Below are positions 1 to 11,030 of a stretch of 64,000 nucleotides of DNA, in pieces. The position numbers were made by a program, and so were the translations under genes. The notes below the pieces were generated by a model. It ran no database searches, was not told where the DNA came from, and was given only the letters and a program-made list of their open reading frames with translations. Source of the DNA: Proteles cristata cristata (Eukaryota; Chordata; Mammalia; Carnivora; Hyaenidae); contig JAESUZ010000756.1 in NCBI GenBank assembly GCA_017311185.1, positions 992,001 to 1,056,000 on the forward strand, read 5' to 3'. Numbering within the stretch: position 1 is the stretch's first letter; every line of letters starts with the position of its first letter.

Positions 1-244
1 CAATTTCCCCTAAATGCTTGCCATTCATGTGAAATAAAGTAACAATAACACTGAAAATTTAATTTTTGAAGATTTGACCAAAAAATGTATAACTGGAAAA
101 CAAATTAAGAACACAGCGTGCTTAGAATTATAATATTGAACTTTAAAATGTCCTCATCAAATACTAAATATACACTTTTAAGTCATAATCTTACTTCAAG
201 CATCACTTCTCATATGAAATTTTTTTCTTAAATATAAGCTCATG

Positions 245-330
245 CCCCTAGAAAAATTGTGTACAATTATCTTTTGTATCTCTAGCAACCTTTCTGTCAC
301 ATAAGTGCTCAATAAATTTTCAGTGGATGG
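245..330 (+). repeat. L2 3'-end fragment
   Basis: The stretch with CATAAGTGCTCAATAAATTT followed by GGATGGATGG resembles the terminal L2 motif (tag-gtgctcaataaat-ttgttgaatgaatga). Old and short. Confidence 0.5.
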
Positions 331-456
331 ATGGGAAGATGAAGGAAGAAAAGCAAACAATTAGGCAGACCAGTAATGAGAGGACTATAAAGAGGAAGGT
401 ATTTGGTGTGAACCATATCACACAGAACATCTGGATTCACACTGAATACTCTCAGA

Positions 457-625
457 CTTTTTCCAATAATGAGACTGCCTCTGTGACCTTGGGCAACTTA
501 TTCAATATCTCTGTGTCTCAGTTTCTCCATTTGTAAAAACAATGATAATAATCGTGACTCATATGGTTGTTGGAAAGATTAAATTATTACATATGAAGCA
601 TTGATAATAATAGTTGTCAAAGAGC
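457..625 (+). repeat. MIR SINE fragment
   Basis: It carries the MIR core TGTGACCTTGGGCAACTTA, then CTCAGTTTCTCCATTTGTAA and a decayed 'gttgttggaaagattaaat' tail. Ancient mammalian SINE. Confidence 0.85.
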
Positions 626-739
626 AGGCATTCTAGAAGTTTTTAATTATTACCATTATTGTTATTTTGCAGTATAAAAATTCAAGAGAGATCTAGTACC
701 AAATTTCTAATATTCTTCCATCGAGAAAGAAAAACTAGT

Positions 740-955
740 ACCAAATTAAGTGACAGTGTGGTCTAATGGAAGGCAAGGGTGCACATCCTAGCTTCTCGAT
801 TAGGTAGCTGTGTGGCTTTGAGCAAACCACCCAATCTTTCTAAACTTTGATTTCCTTAACTGTGCAATGGGGATAATAACACCCACTCTACTTTCTGCCA
901 TATGCTAAAGATTTAGTTGAGATACTAGATAATAATGCACATGGTAAATTTCTAA
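740..955 (+). repeat. MIR SINE fragment
   Basis: It starts with the MIR head GTGTGGTCTAATGGAAGG, then GCTGTGTGGCTTTGAGCAAA, TTAACTGTGCAATGGGGATA and a tail, in consensus order. Close to full length. Confidence 0.85.
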
Positions 956-1386
956 ATTCTGTGTATATATCAGGACTCCTAGAGCAGGAAATGGAATCAA
1001 AGCCAGAGAACTAAAGAAGAGTGTTCTCAATAAGGATCTGGGGGCTGGAGCTCATCCCAGGAGCTCAGAAACAAATCATGCATCCTTCCCCTGGCTTGCT
1101 TCCCTTCTGGAATGACTTTTGTTAACAGCCAGAAAGCCAGGACTCATGAGAAAGGATAGGTTTTGTTCACCTGGTCTGCGCTAGGTATGACCCAGAGAGG
1201 AGAGGTCAATATTCGATCAACACATCTTCTTCCATAACTTGCTGGCTATACGCAAAGGTGTTGGGTGTCCTTTTGGATAATATGACAGTAGCACTTTGCA
1301 GTTGAGTGTGGTTTTATTATCTCAATGGAGTTCAAGATGGTTCTTGCACTTTCAGATGGGTAGTTGCCCAGGACAACTATATAGTT
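956..1386. other. Unassigned intron sequence
   Basis: No gene, known repeat or regular structure was recognised in this stretch. Confidence 0.5.
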
Positions 1387-1479
1387 TGTGTGCATGTGTG
1401 TGTGTGCACGCGCTTGCGTGCATGTTTATATATATGTAGTATGTGTATGTATACGTACATGTCTATGTCTGTGTATATG

Positions 1480-1514
<35 letters not shown>
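1387..1514. repeat. GT-rich tract followed by a (CA)n microsatellite
   Basis: An imperfect GT/GC-rich segment (1387-1485) leads into an uninterrupted CA run at about 1486-1514. The switch from GT on this strand to CA on the same strand gives an inverted-repeat potential. An open frame across it is an artefact of the repeat. Confidence 0.9.
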
Positions 1515-1829
1515 CTTAGATTATAGAAGAACCAGATTATCTGATTTGTAAATTAACCACCTAAAAATATATTAGTTCATTTTTATCATGGACTACTGTT
1601 CACCTCATTAAAAGCTCCTTTTCCTCTTCATAATTTCATTTTAAAAAAGTGTAAGGGGAAATTATGTTCCCTCATACCAACATTTTGCAATGCAAGAAAT
1701 CCACTAAAATTAGGAAACAGGTATGCTTAATTGCGTAATACAGTAAACTCTCATGTGGACATATCAACAGTAAACAATATATAGTATATCAGACATGTTT
1801 ACAAAAAACTAGACACTCTCTATTATTTC

Positions 1830-2240
1830 AGGCTCAACTCTCTTGTTAATCTGCTTCTCTTCTCTACCACTGCGGTAAATAGCCAAATAACTCACTGGGA
1901 TGAGGAAGTGTCCCTCCCATAAGCTACAAGAGTTATCATTCTTAAAATAGGAATAAGTGTACTCAGAAAAAAGACATTTACCTCCTCAAAAATTTTCAGT
2001 GGCCCACGACCATTTATTGAATAAAATTCAAACTCCTGAGGAAACTCAAAACCTTCCCATTTCTGCCTTGTCCATCTCACCAACATTTTCTTCCCCAATC
2101 TTCTTCCAAACTCGAAGCTACAATGTCTTTGTCCCCAGAAAACCCTCTTGTGTATCCCTAGAATACGCCAAGCTATTTATTCCTGCTTTTCTACTTCCAT
2201 TCAAAAAATATTTTTTACCTTTCATGTGCTGGACACTATA
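1830..2240 (+). repeat. Probable L2 fragment; otherwise unassigned
   Basis: From about 1985 the order 'ataaaattcaaactcctgag', 'aaccttcccatttctgcc', then 'ccaatcttcttccaaactc' resembles the pyrimidine-rich L2 3' region (ataaagtccaaactcctta and what follows). Divergent. Positions 1515-1830 hold nothing I recognise. Confidence 0.4.
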
Positions 2241-2249
2241 AAAAATATC

Positions 2250-2506
2250 AAGATCTTAAAAAAAAAAAGAGACAGAAAGAGCACAAGTTGGAAAGAGGGG
2301 CAGAGAGAGAGATACACACACAGTAACAATTCGTGTGAGAGAGAGACAGAGAGAGGGAGGAAGGGAGGGAGAGAGTGAGACTGTTAAGCAGGATCCATAC
2401 TCGGCATGGAGCCTGATACAGGGCTGAATCCTACAATCCTGGGATCATCACCTAAGCCAAAATGAAAAGTAAGACATTTAACCAGCTGAGCCACCCAGGC
2501 ACCCCA
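2250..2506 (-). mobile_element. Carnivore tRNA-Lys SINE (older copy)
   Basis: Reverse complement of the felid SINE: A-rich/GA-rich tail side first, then GGATCCATACTCGGCATGGA and the head ending GGCACCCC at 2499-2506. Divergent and without clear target duplications, so an older insertion. Confidence 0.85.
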
Positions 2507-2509
2507 AGA

Positions 2510-3120
2510 AAGAGCTAAAAATGCATAAGACAACACAGATAAACCTTGAAAACATGCCAGTGAAATAAGCCAGGCACAAGAGGATAAATAGTCCATGAGT
2601 CACCTATATGAAGTACCTAGAGTAGTCAAATTCATAGAAAGTAAATTAGAGGTTACTAGGAACTGTGATGAGGAGGACAGTGGGGAGCTGTTGTTTATTG
2701 GGTTCAGAGTTTGTCTGGGATGGAGACAATTTCTGGAAATGAATAGTAGCTGCACAATGATATGAATGTACCTAATACCACTGAATTGTACACTTAAAGT
2801 GGTGGAAATACTAAACTGAATGTTAGTATTTATATTTTATTTTATATATATTTTTTAATATTTTTATTTATTTCTAGGAGAGAGAGAGAGACAGCATGAG
2901 CAGGGGAGGGTCAGAGAGAGAGGGATTCACAGACTGAAACAGGCTCCAGGTTCTGAGCTGGCAGCCAGCACAGAGCCCGATGCGGGGCTCGAACCCACGA
3001 ACCGCGAGATCATGACCTAAGCAAAAGTCGGACGCTTAACCAACTAAGCCACCCAGGCGCCCCTATTTTATTTTATATTTTTATTTATATTTTATCGCAA
3101 TAAAAAATAAGCATAACAAA
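2510..3120 (+). mobile_element. L1M 3' end, interrupted by a SINE at 2851-3063
   Basis: The order is 'aataagccaggcacaag', 'tgaagtacctagagtagtca', 'ggggagctgttgtttattgg', then 'ccactgaattgtacacttaa', the 3' UTR of an old L1M. The end (ATAAAAAATAAGCATAAC) resumes after the nested SINE. No coding content remains. Confidence 0.75.
2851..3063 (-). mobile_element. Felid SINE with 15-bp target duplication
   Basis: Reverse-oriented SINE of the form with 'tttatttctaggag' and CAGCCAGCACAGAGCC, head ending GGCGCCCC. Flanked by TATTTTATTTTATAT at 2833-2847 and 3064-3078. Inserted into the L1M 3' end. Confidence 0.93.
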
Positions 3121-3205
3121 AAATGAGTAAGACACCATCTTTGCCGTCAAAGAGTTCGCTGTGTCGCTGGGGTGACCAGACAACCACAAAACAAAATGGT
3201 AGATG

Positions 3206-3262
3206 CAGTAATGCTTTCCACACTTTCCACATTTTCCATACTTTCCACACTTGCCACACTTC
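3206..3262. repeat. Short minisatellite, unit about 9 bp
   Basis: About six imperfect copies of CTTTCCACA (variants with ATTTTCCAT and CTTGCCACA). On the minus strand it reads as repeated VWK/MWK, an artefact of the period being divisible by three. Confidence 0.85.
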
Positions 3263-3539
3263 CTGAAAACCTTCCACTGGATGAGGTGACTGCCTGTTCA
3301 TGTCAGCCTCATAAGATTGTAAAGCAAATAAACCAGGAGTTTGAAGATGTTTAGAAAGAGAAGGTGGTGGGGACAAGGGGAAGGGGAAGAGCAAGGAGAG
3401 AGCACAGTCGTGCAATGGGGCAGCCGAGGGAGACAAGGCACTAGGTCTGTGTACATATACAACATACACATACTCTGTATATGCACGTTAGTGCCACAAA
3501 GGCATGAAGCAGAAGAGGTATTTGTATTCATAGAATCCT

Positions 3540-3865
3540 ATCCACCACACTGTCCGTTACCTATCTGCTCCTGGCCCCTCGTGCCATCTAGACAAATCTG
3601 GTATATCTTCCAAACACTTTTTCACGGCCAGTGTTCCTGTGAAATTTTCTCTTCCCAACGTGATTCATGATGATCTTCCCTTTCTCTAACATCTCACGAC
3701 ATTTCTTCCACCACTTATTTTATTCCTAATCATACACTCTCTTTGGGTCTTCTATTCCTCACCAGTACTGGGAGTCCCTTGAGGCCGTTGTCATTGCTTT
3801 CTCCCTCGCACCACCTAGCAGGTGAGATCTGAAAATTATTTCTAATAAATGTTCTTGGAGTTGAA
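3540..3865 (+). repeat. L2 3'-end fragment
   Basis: It contains 'tgggagtcccttgaggccg', 'cgcaccacctagcagg' and 'aataaatgttcttggagttgaa', a diverged L2 terminus (gagctccttgaggg, cagcacctagcac, aataaatgtttgttgaat). Confidence 0.6.
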
Positions 3866-4760
3866 TTCTTCTTAAATCCCCATATCCTGTCTTCTAAGAA
3901 ATAAAAATGAAACTCAAACACAAAGGCTGCAGAAGAAATGCTTCCTCCTGAGACATAATTCATATATGGACCGAGATTCGGGAACACCAAGGCTGCACTA
4001 AACAGTGATTCAAGTTCTCCATATATCAGAGTCATGCAAAAGTCAATCAGTATTCTCTGTCATCACAGAAAATCAGGAGTCATAGATCCTAAGAAATTAA
4101 TATACCATCAGTATGGAGCTACTGTGAAATGGGCTTTCTGTTTAGCATTCTCTTTTAAAACATCATTCTCCTAAAGGACCATCATAGGCAAAAATGCAGT
4201 GCATTGGTAGAAGTATGGAATCGGATTTAGAAGATATGGTTGTGGAAGGTCTAGAAGTCTAAATGAACATAAAGAAGGGGGGTAAGTGCTTTGTTCACTG
4301 CTAAGCAGTAGTGTGTTAAAATATAGAGGAAAAGAAAAAAATGAGGTCTTTATTTAAAATTTTTGGCATTTTTGTTCATCGTATTTGCATTATTTTTTAT
4401 TTTTTTTTAATACTGTATTAAAATATTCTTTGTACTGAGTACTGAGTTTTTTGACTCCTCCTCAAATTTTGTGCCAGAGGTAAATGCCTCACCAATCTCA
4501 CTCCAGTCCTGTCCCTGTTATGAAGGCAAATAAGGGCACCCACCAAACTTTCATACTATACACATTCTCATGAGTCATGTAACACTTACCCGCCTAATCC
4601 CACCACACCACACACATAAATAACACCCTTGAAAACTGAGGCAAGGAAAACCTGACCAATAGAATTAACTTACTATGTCTAATGCCTGAGGGCAAGCAAG
4701 TGCCCCAATTTAAAGCTCTTCATTGTCTCCCTGTTTAACATAGTATAAGGCCTATATCTG
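3866..4760. other. Unassigned AT-rich intron sequence
   Basis: I recognise no gene or transposon here. A short T-rich run lies at 4393-4409. The open frame on the minus strand at 3730-4035 has no recognisable domain. Confidence 0.5.
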
Positions 4761-4850
4761 GATGGGAAAGCTCCTTCCAAAGATCCACCGATGACACTGT
4801 CTATAGATGGGAAAGCTCCTTTCAAAGATCCACTGATGACATTGTCTATA
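4761..4850. repeat. Two-copy tandem duplication, period 45 bp
   Basis: Copies at 4761-4805 and 4806-4850 start GATGGGAAAGCTCCTT and end CTATA, differing at only four or five sites. A partial third start (GATGATACTC) follows. The period is divisible by three, so a minus-strand frame reads through both units. Confidence 0.92.
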
Positions 4851-4999
4851 GATGATACTCATTTTCAAGGATGGATTCCCTGATGGTAAGTCCTGCAGCA
4901 TAAGCAGCCTACTAGCATGGAGACAGACTGAAACACAGTCTGGTTGCAGTGACCACATATATGCTTATTTCTGAGTAATGTGCTTCATTTGCTTAGTGT

Positions 5000-5190
5000 T
5001 TCAGGTGTGATATTTATAGACTCAGTGGCATTCTATTTCATATTAGATCAACCTCATAAGGTAGGAATTAGTATTTCCCATCTTTATGATGAAGAAATTA
5101 AGGATGAACAAGATTAAATTACTTATGCAAAATGATGTAAGGGACCAGGTGTTGAATTCAGGTATCAGAGTCAGTATTGTTTCCTCTACA
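5000..5190 (-). repeat. MIR SINE fragment
   Basis: Reverse orientation: 'cctcataaggtaggaattag', 'gatgaagaaattaaggatga', 'ttgaattcaggtatcagag' follow the order of the reversed MIR consensus. Confidence 0.7.
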
Positions 5191-5259
5191 GTTGTCTCAA
5201 AGTATCCAAGTATGGGAAGCTAATGTAGGACAACATTTAAAAGACAAAAAAAATGCAAC

Positions 5260-6294
5260 CTATTTCTGTACGTTGATTTTGTATCCTGCAACTTTGCTGA
5301 ATTCATGGATCAGGTCTAGTAGGCTTCTAGTGGAGTCTGTCAGATTTTTGATGTAAAGTATCATGTCGTCTGCAAAAAGTGAACGTTTGACTTCTTCTTT
5401 GCCAATTCTGATGCCTTTTAATTCCTTTTGTTGTCTGATGGCTGATGCTAGGACTTGCAGCACTATGTTAAACAACAGTGGTGAGAGTGGACATCCCTGT
5501 CGTATTCCTGATCTCAAGGGGAAAGCTCTCAATTTTTCCCCATTGAGGATGATGTCAGCTGAGGGCTTCTTGTAGGTGGCTCTTATGATGTTTAAATAAG
5601 TTCCTTCTATCCCGACTTTCTCAGGGGTCTTTATTAAGAAGGGATGCTGTATTTTGTCAAATGCTTTTTCTGCGTCTATCGACAGGATCATATGGTTTTT
5701 ATCTTTTCTTTTGTTGATGTGATATATCACATTGATTGATTTGTGAATATCGAGCCAGCCCTGTAACCCAAGAATGAATCCCACTTGATCTTGGTGGATA
5801 ATTCTTTTCATGTGTTGTTGAATTTGATTTGCAAGTATCTTGTTAAGGATTTTTGCATCTGTATTCATCAGGGATACTGGCTTGTAGTTCTCTTTTTTTG
5901 CTGGATTTCTGTCTGGCTTGGGAATCAAAGTGCTGCTGACTTCATAAAATGAGTCTGGAAGTTTTCCTTAGATTTCTATTTTTTGGAATAGCTTGAGAAG
6001 AATGGGTATTAATTCTGTTTTAAATGTCTGGTAGAATTCCCCAGGGAAGCCATCTGGCTCAGGGCTCTTATTTGTTGGGAGATTTTTGATAATTGATTGG
6101 ATTTCTTCACTAGTTATGGGTCTGTTCAGATTTTCTATCTCTTCCCGTGTGAATTTTGGTAGTGAGTGTGTGTTTAGGAATTTGTCCATTTCTTCTAAGT
6201 TGTCCAATTTGGTGGCATATAATTTTTCATAGTATTCCCTGATAATTGATTGTATTTCTGAGGGGTTGGTTGTAACAAGTCCATTTTCATTCAT
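5260..6294 (-). pseudogene. L1 ORF2 reverse-transcriptase fragment (inverted part)
   Basis: Two minus-strand open pieces (5968-6294, then 5260-5928) cover the L1 ORF2 RT domain. They include the PKPDRNP motif, '[16 protein letters not shown]', '[15 protein letters not shown]' and the catalytic FADD box. A stop near 5965 splits them, and the endonuclease and C-terminus are absent. Non-functional remnant. Confidence 0.88.
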
Positions 6295-6448
6295 GATTTT
6301 GTCTATGTGAGTGCTCTCTCTTTTCTTTTTGGGAAGCCTGGCTAGAGGTTTGTCAATTTTGTTTATTTTTTCAAAAAACCAACTCTTGGTTTCATTGATC
6401 TGTTCAACTGTTTCTTTGGTTTCTATGTTGTTTATTTCTGCTCTGACT

Positions 6449-6882
6449 CTAGATGTTAGTGAGGATGTGGAGAAAGAGGCACCCTCCTACACTGTTGGTG
6501 GGAATGTAAACTGGTGCAGCCCCTCTGGAAAACAGTGTGGAGGTTCCTCAAAAAATTAACAATAGAACTCCCCTATGACCCAGCAATAGCACTGCTAGGA
6601 ATTTACCCAAGGGATACAGGAGGGCTGATGCATAGGGGCACATGTATCCCAATGTTCATAGCAGCACTCTCAGCAATAGCCAAAACATGGAAAGAGGGTC
6701 CATCAACTGACAAATGGATCAAGAAGATGTGGTTTATCTATACGATGGAATACTACATGGCAATGAGAAAGAATGAAATCTGGCCATGTGTAGCAACATC
6801 GATGGACCTTGAGGGTGTTATGCTGAGTGAAATAAGTCAGGCAGAGAAGGAAAAATACCATATGTTTGCACGTATAGGATGA
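6449..6882 (+). pseudogene. L1 ORF2 C-terminus (direct part)
   Basis: The open stretch reads '[20 protein letters not shown]' then '[10 protein letters not shown]' and ends at the L1 C-terminal 'SEISQAEKEKYHMFARIG'. It is the last part of ORF2 only, joined directly to the inverted segment. Confidence 0.88.
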
Positions 6883-7135
6883 TTAGGAGGAACTTAATGG
6901 AGGACCATGGGTAAGAAGAAGGGGAAAAATAGTTGGGGAGAGGGAGGGAGGCAAACCTTAAATGAGAGACTCTTAAATGCCGAGAACAAACTGAGAGCAG
7001 AAGGGATCGGGGGGAAGGGAAGAGGGGTGATGGGCATGGAGGAGGTCACTTGTGGGGATGAGCGCTGGGTGTTATATGGAAAACAACGTGGCAATAGACT
7101 ATGAAAAAAATAATTTTAAAAAAAGAAAGAAAGAA

Positions 7136-7855
7136 AGAAATATAGAAGAAAAACTGAGGTTTTCTAAATATTTGTTAAATGCCTGAGCTTTCAGCAGGAG
7201 TATAGATTACTTTGCAGATACAAAGATGCTACGAACACAGCATATACCTATAAGAAATGATGTGGCTTATTTAATAAAGAAAGGCATCCCTGGTTCTGAG
7301 ATGAAGAAGCAGACACAGAAATAATACATGCAAACAGTAGCTCACTAGTGCTCAAATCATACAACTCAGAGTAGACTGCAGGTACTAGAGCCAGACTGTC
7401 TACTCAAGCACAGCTAGGGTATCATAACAAAGGGAAAAAATCACTTTGCATAAAAAAAAATTCCACAGTTGTACACATAGGTGTTGATTTTAGCCTAGCT
7501 TTGAGTGCCAAAATTGCTCAGCTAGTTTGGTATTTCTCATGTTTGGGTTCTCACATAGAATCCTACTTAGATATATTCTCGGGGGTTTGAACAGCCTTGC
7601 TAGATTTCGACAAAGAGCCTCTGATTTCACCTTCACTCATATTTCTCAGAAGATGAGAGCCTTTCATGACTGATGGGAAGTAGCTTTATTAAAAACACCC
7701 ACAGGAAAACAGACATAAAGATTAGATTTTAGGAAAAGCTTCCTGCAACTAGGAGGATTATGAGATACCAAGAGACAATCAAAGATGGCAGCAAAAGTCT
7801 TCTTTACTGAATATTGGAAAGAGTCAACAATTATCGTACCAAAAATAATCTTGAG
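7136..7855. other. Unassigned intron sequence
   Basis: No gene or repeat recognised between the L1 tail and the next SINE. Confidence 0.5.
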
Positions 7856-8071
7856 GGGGCACCTGGGTGGTTCAGTCGGTTAAGCATCTGACTTCTGCTC
7901 ACCTCATGATCTCATGGTCCATGAGTTCGAGCCCTGCATCAGGCCCTGTGCTGACAGCTCAGAGCCTGGAGCCTGCTTCAGATTCTGTGTCTCCCTCTCT
8001 CTCTGCTCCTTTCCCGCTCATGCTCTGTCTCTGTTTCTCAAAAATAAATAAACGCTAAAAAATTAATAAGA
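7856..8071 (+). mobile_element. Felid SINE, 9-bp target duplication
   Basis: Full-length forward copy: head GGGGGCACCTGGGTGG, TCTGTGCTGACAGCTCAGAG, CT-rich stretch, AATAAATAAACGC tail. Flanked by AATCTTGAG at 7847-7855 and 8072-8080. Confidence 0.93.
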
Positions 8072-8080
8072 ATCTTGAGA

Positions 8081-8779
8081 ATCTTTCTAGATGTACCAGG
8101 CTGTCTGTGTTTTTCTTTTGTTTCAGTTTGGTTTTTCAGATTGTCTGTTTCTTCTTTAATGTTTCCTAATCTTGAGGGAGAGTTGGTAAAAACAAAGCAA
8201 TAGGCAAAATCTACACTAAGTCAAATGAATAGAAATCTGTAAATTTGGGAGTTTACTTGATTTTACTAGGGACTCAGAACTGCAAACTAAGCAATATACT
8301 GATGACTCTGTGAGGGTCTGAGCCAACAGCTAAAAGGAGTTGATCTGAGTCAAAATCATCTTCTATTTGTCTAAGGAACAGGTCTAACATCCCAGATAAG
8401 TGACAGAATGGCAACCACTCCCACTATTGCCCCAGGTTTTCAAGTAAAGGGACCAAAGGCAGGAATGAATTTGGCTCAGTTTTGGTTGACTGCTGAAATG
8501 CCAGCAAGTAAATGACTAGTAGATCCCAGATGCAACAGAAAACTTTCAGTATGGGCTGTGTCATCTTCTTCAATCACCAGCAATAATAAACAAGACAAAA
8601 CCAAAGAAATAGCCCTTTTCTACTGGAAATAAAGTAAATTTGCTGATAGCTCAAAAAAAGGTCTTATTCTCAAAGAAATCTTGAAGATGACAGGGTAGAA
8701 ATCTGAGCTACAGATGCAAGAGCATTATGGCACACCCAACACCACACCCATAGCCACCTCTCTGAAAAATGGGACTGTG
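8081..8779. other. Unassigned intron sequence
   Basis: No gene or transposon recognised here. Confidence 0.5.
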
Positions 8780-9075
8780 TATGATATTTAGACTTTAAGC
8801 TACTTGAGCTTAAGACTATAACTAACTAACTGAAGCCCCAACACCTAGCCCATGCCCCTCACATAATGTGCATTCAACAAGTTAGTGTTAAATAATTAGA
8901 GTCTACTATTGCTACTCCACACGCTTTCAAGAGATCAAATTGGAGACTCTTCCCTCTTCCTCTCTACTTGGTAAATTCCTACTCAGTTTTCATGATTCAC
9001 TTCACTAACCCCTTTCTTAATTCCCCAGAGCTCTCTGCTCATGCCTCTATTACTGCATTTATCACACCAAGTTGT
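8780..9075 (+). repeat. L2-like fragments
   Basis: 8790-8905 ('caacacctagcccatgcccc', 'aatgtgcattcaacaag') looks like an L2 terminus. 8940-9075 (pyrimidine-rich, 'ctactcagttttcatgattc') resembles the L2 3' coding-adjacent region. Both divergent. Confidence 0.5.
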
Positions 9076-9177
9076 CGTCCTTGAGCTGCACTATCCAGTG
9101 TGATGGCTAGTATCCACCTATGGTTGTTGAGCACTGAAAACGTGATTAGTGTAATGAAACTAAAGAATAGAATTTTA

Positions 9178-9393
9178 GGAGCTCCTGGGTGGCTCAGTCG
9201 GTTAAACGTCCGACTTCAGTTCAGGTCATGATCTCACAGTTCATGGGTTCGAGCTCTGCGTCGGGCTCTGTGCTGACAGCCAGCTCAGAGCCTGGAGCCT
9301 GTTTCAGATTCTGTGTCTCCCTCTCTCTCTGCCCTTCCCCTATTCACATTCTATCTTTCTCTCAAAAATAAATAAACAATAAAACAAAATTTT
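9178..9393 (+). mobile_element. Felid SINE, imperfect 16-bp target duplication
   Basis: Forward copy with CTCCTGGGTGGCTCAGTCGG and a duplicated CAGC before CTCAGAGCCTGGAGCC. Flanks: AAAGAATAGAATTTTA at 9163-9178 and AAAGAATAAAATTTTA at 9394-9409 (one difference). Confidence 0.92.
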
Positions 9394-9409
9394 AAAGAAT
9401 AAAATTTTA

Positions 9410-9734
9410 AATTTTATTTAGTTTTAATTCACTTAAACTTAAAAACTGATACTCAATTCTGTCCTCAAAATACTTTTATGCTTATTTTGAAAAAGTTAGG
9501 AATGTGAATCTAGTTTTTCAACCTTAAAATTTATGAAATTGAAATGCAGATCAAATGTTATTCTCAATGAATATTTAACATCCAAATTGAGATAAAAATT
9601 TCAAAGATTTAGTACACAACAAAAAACTCAAAATAGCTGATCAATAATATTTTATATTGATCACATGTTGAAATGCTAATATTTTGTATATATTGGATTA
9701 AATAAAATATATCATTAAAATTATTTTCACCTAA
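9410..9734. other. AT-rich unassigned sequence
   Basis: Very AT-rich intron DNA with no recognised element. Confidence 0.5.
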
Positions 9735-10330
9735 ACCACAAAGAGAGATCACCTCACACCTGTCAGGTCGGCTACCATCAAAAAGACAAAAACTAACAAG
9801 TGTTGGCAAAGATGTGGAGAAAAGGGAATCCTTGTACATTCCCCTGTTAGTGGGAATGTAAATTGGTGCAGCCACTGTGTAAAACAGTATGAAAATTCCT
9901 CAAAAAATTAAAAATAGAACTACCATACAATCTAGCAATCCCACTTCTGGGTACTTATCCAAAGAAAATGAAAACAACAATTCAAAGAGATATATGCACC
10001 CCTATGTTCACTAAAGCATTATCTACGACAGCCAATATGTGAAAGTAACCTAAGTGCTCATTAATAAATGAATGGATAGAGATGTGTATACACACAATGG
10101 AGTATTACTCAACTATACAAAAGGAGAGCTTGCCATTTTTGACAACATGATTGGACCTAAGGGTCATTATGCCAATTGAAATAGTGAGACAGAGAAAGAC
10201 AAATACCATATCATTTCACTCACATGTGGAATCTAAAAAACAAAACAAGTAAACAAACAAAACAAACAGACTCATAGATTCAGGAGACAAATTATTTGGC
10301 TATCAGAGGAAGAATGGAGAAATTTTTTAA
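9735..10330 (+). mobile_element. Old L1M fragment (ORF2 C-terminus and 3' part)
   Basis: The order 'gagagatcacctcacacctg', 'gttggcaaagatgtggagaa', 'gtaaattggtgcagccactg', 'ctagcaatcccacttctggg' and the 3' 'atcatttcactcacatgtgg' is the L1M ORF2 end. Many stops and small indels. Confidence 0.85.
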
Positions 10331-10434
10331 AAATTAATTTCATCTATTTCTTTTTACCATTTTAATGTGACTAATAGAAAACTTAAAGTTACACATATGG
10401 CCTGAGTTATATTTCTATTGGACAAGCCCTGTTC

Positions 10435-10615
10435 TAGACATTCTGTAAACATTTCCTCATGATATTCAACACGATCAGCATTTTATATGTTAAAACTCTT
10501 TCAGCAGTAAGGAAAGAGGCTGCTAATGAAAAGTCATTTAACATGTCCAAGAGTGCAGTTAACATAGGATTTGAACCAGGTCTCCATAGCTTTTGGGTCC
10601 CAGCTCTCATCTCGT
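10435..10615 (-). repeat. MIR SINE fragment
   Basis: Reverse orientation MIR with 'cagcagtaaggaaagagg', 'aacatgtccaagagtgcag' and 'ataggatttgaaccaggt'. The last is the classic reversed MIR end. Confidence 0.75.
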
Positions 10616-10639
10616 CTTTCACTTGGTATCTGTGTTGTT

Positions 10640-10770
10640 GGTTTCCAACTAGACTGTCAGCTTGTCCATAGCACAGATCCCGCCTTAATCATATTTGTGT
10701 CTTCACCAACTTGCATACAGTACACAAGCAATGAATTTTTATAGACACAGAGTGAATAAATTAAATGGAA
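10640..10770 (+). repeat. L2 3' end
   Basis: 'tagactgtcagcttgtccat' through 'agagtgaataaattaaatgg' matches a diverged L2 terminus. Confidence 0.55.
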
Positions 10771-10959
10771 TTATCTATGTAAATGTACTTGTAACAATTA
10801 AAAAAAACCCTGCATGATGTTAAAGTCAAGTTTAACATACAGGATGAAAACACATCTGATTTATCTAGAAACACCGCAGAACTCCTTGGTATGGTGTTCA
10901 CAGTTGACTGAAGACATAGGATTCTTTGGAGAAAAACATATTCATTATGAACACAGAGT

Positions 10960-11030
10960 GAAGCCTACACCTGAAGCTAATATAACATTGTGTGTCAACT
11001 ATACTCAACTAAAAAAAAAATTTAAAGTTC
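10960..11030 (+). repeat. L1M 3' terminal fragment
   Basis: 'cacctgaagctaatataaca' then 'tgtcaactatactcaact' and an A run is the terminal motif of L1M 3' UTRs. Confidence 0.65.

Larger units (their letters stand above)
5240..7135 (+). mobile_element. 5'-inverted L1 insertion
   Basis: Two head-to-head parts of one carnivore L1. Positions 5240-6455 are reverse-oriented ORF2 (start of the RT region through the FADD box). Positions 6455-7135 are forward-oriented ORF2 C-terminus, 3' UTR and an (AAAG)n-rich tail. This is the product expected from twin priming. The segment of ORF2 between the two parts is missing. The junction lies close to 6450-6458. I could not define target duplications. Confidence 0.88.

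Noticed and set aside
1306..1551. Coding frame across the GT/CA tract
   Set aside because: The frame is created by the dinucleotide repeat; similar artefacts occur at 25841-26056, 40485-40704 and 21031-21231.
3092..3469. Minus-strand frame with repeated VWK motifs
   Set aside because: The repeat comes from the 9-bp minisatellite; no homology.
5260..5928. Functional reverse transcriptase
   Set aside because: Truncated, inverted L1 ORF2 piece with stops and no endonuclease or ORF1.
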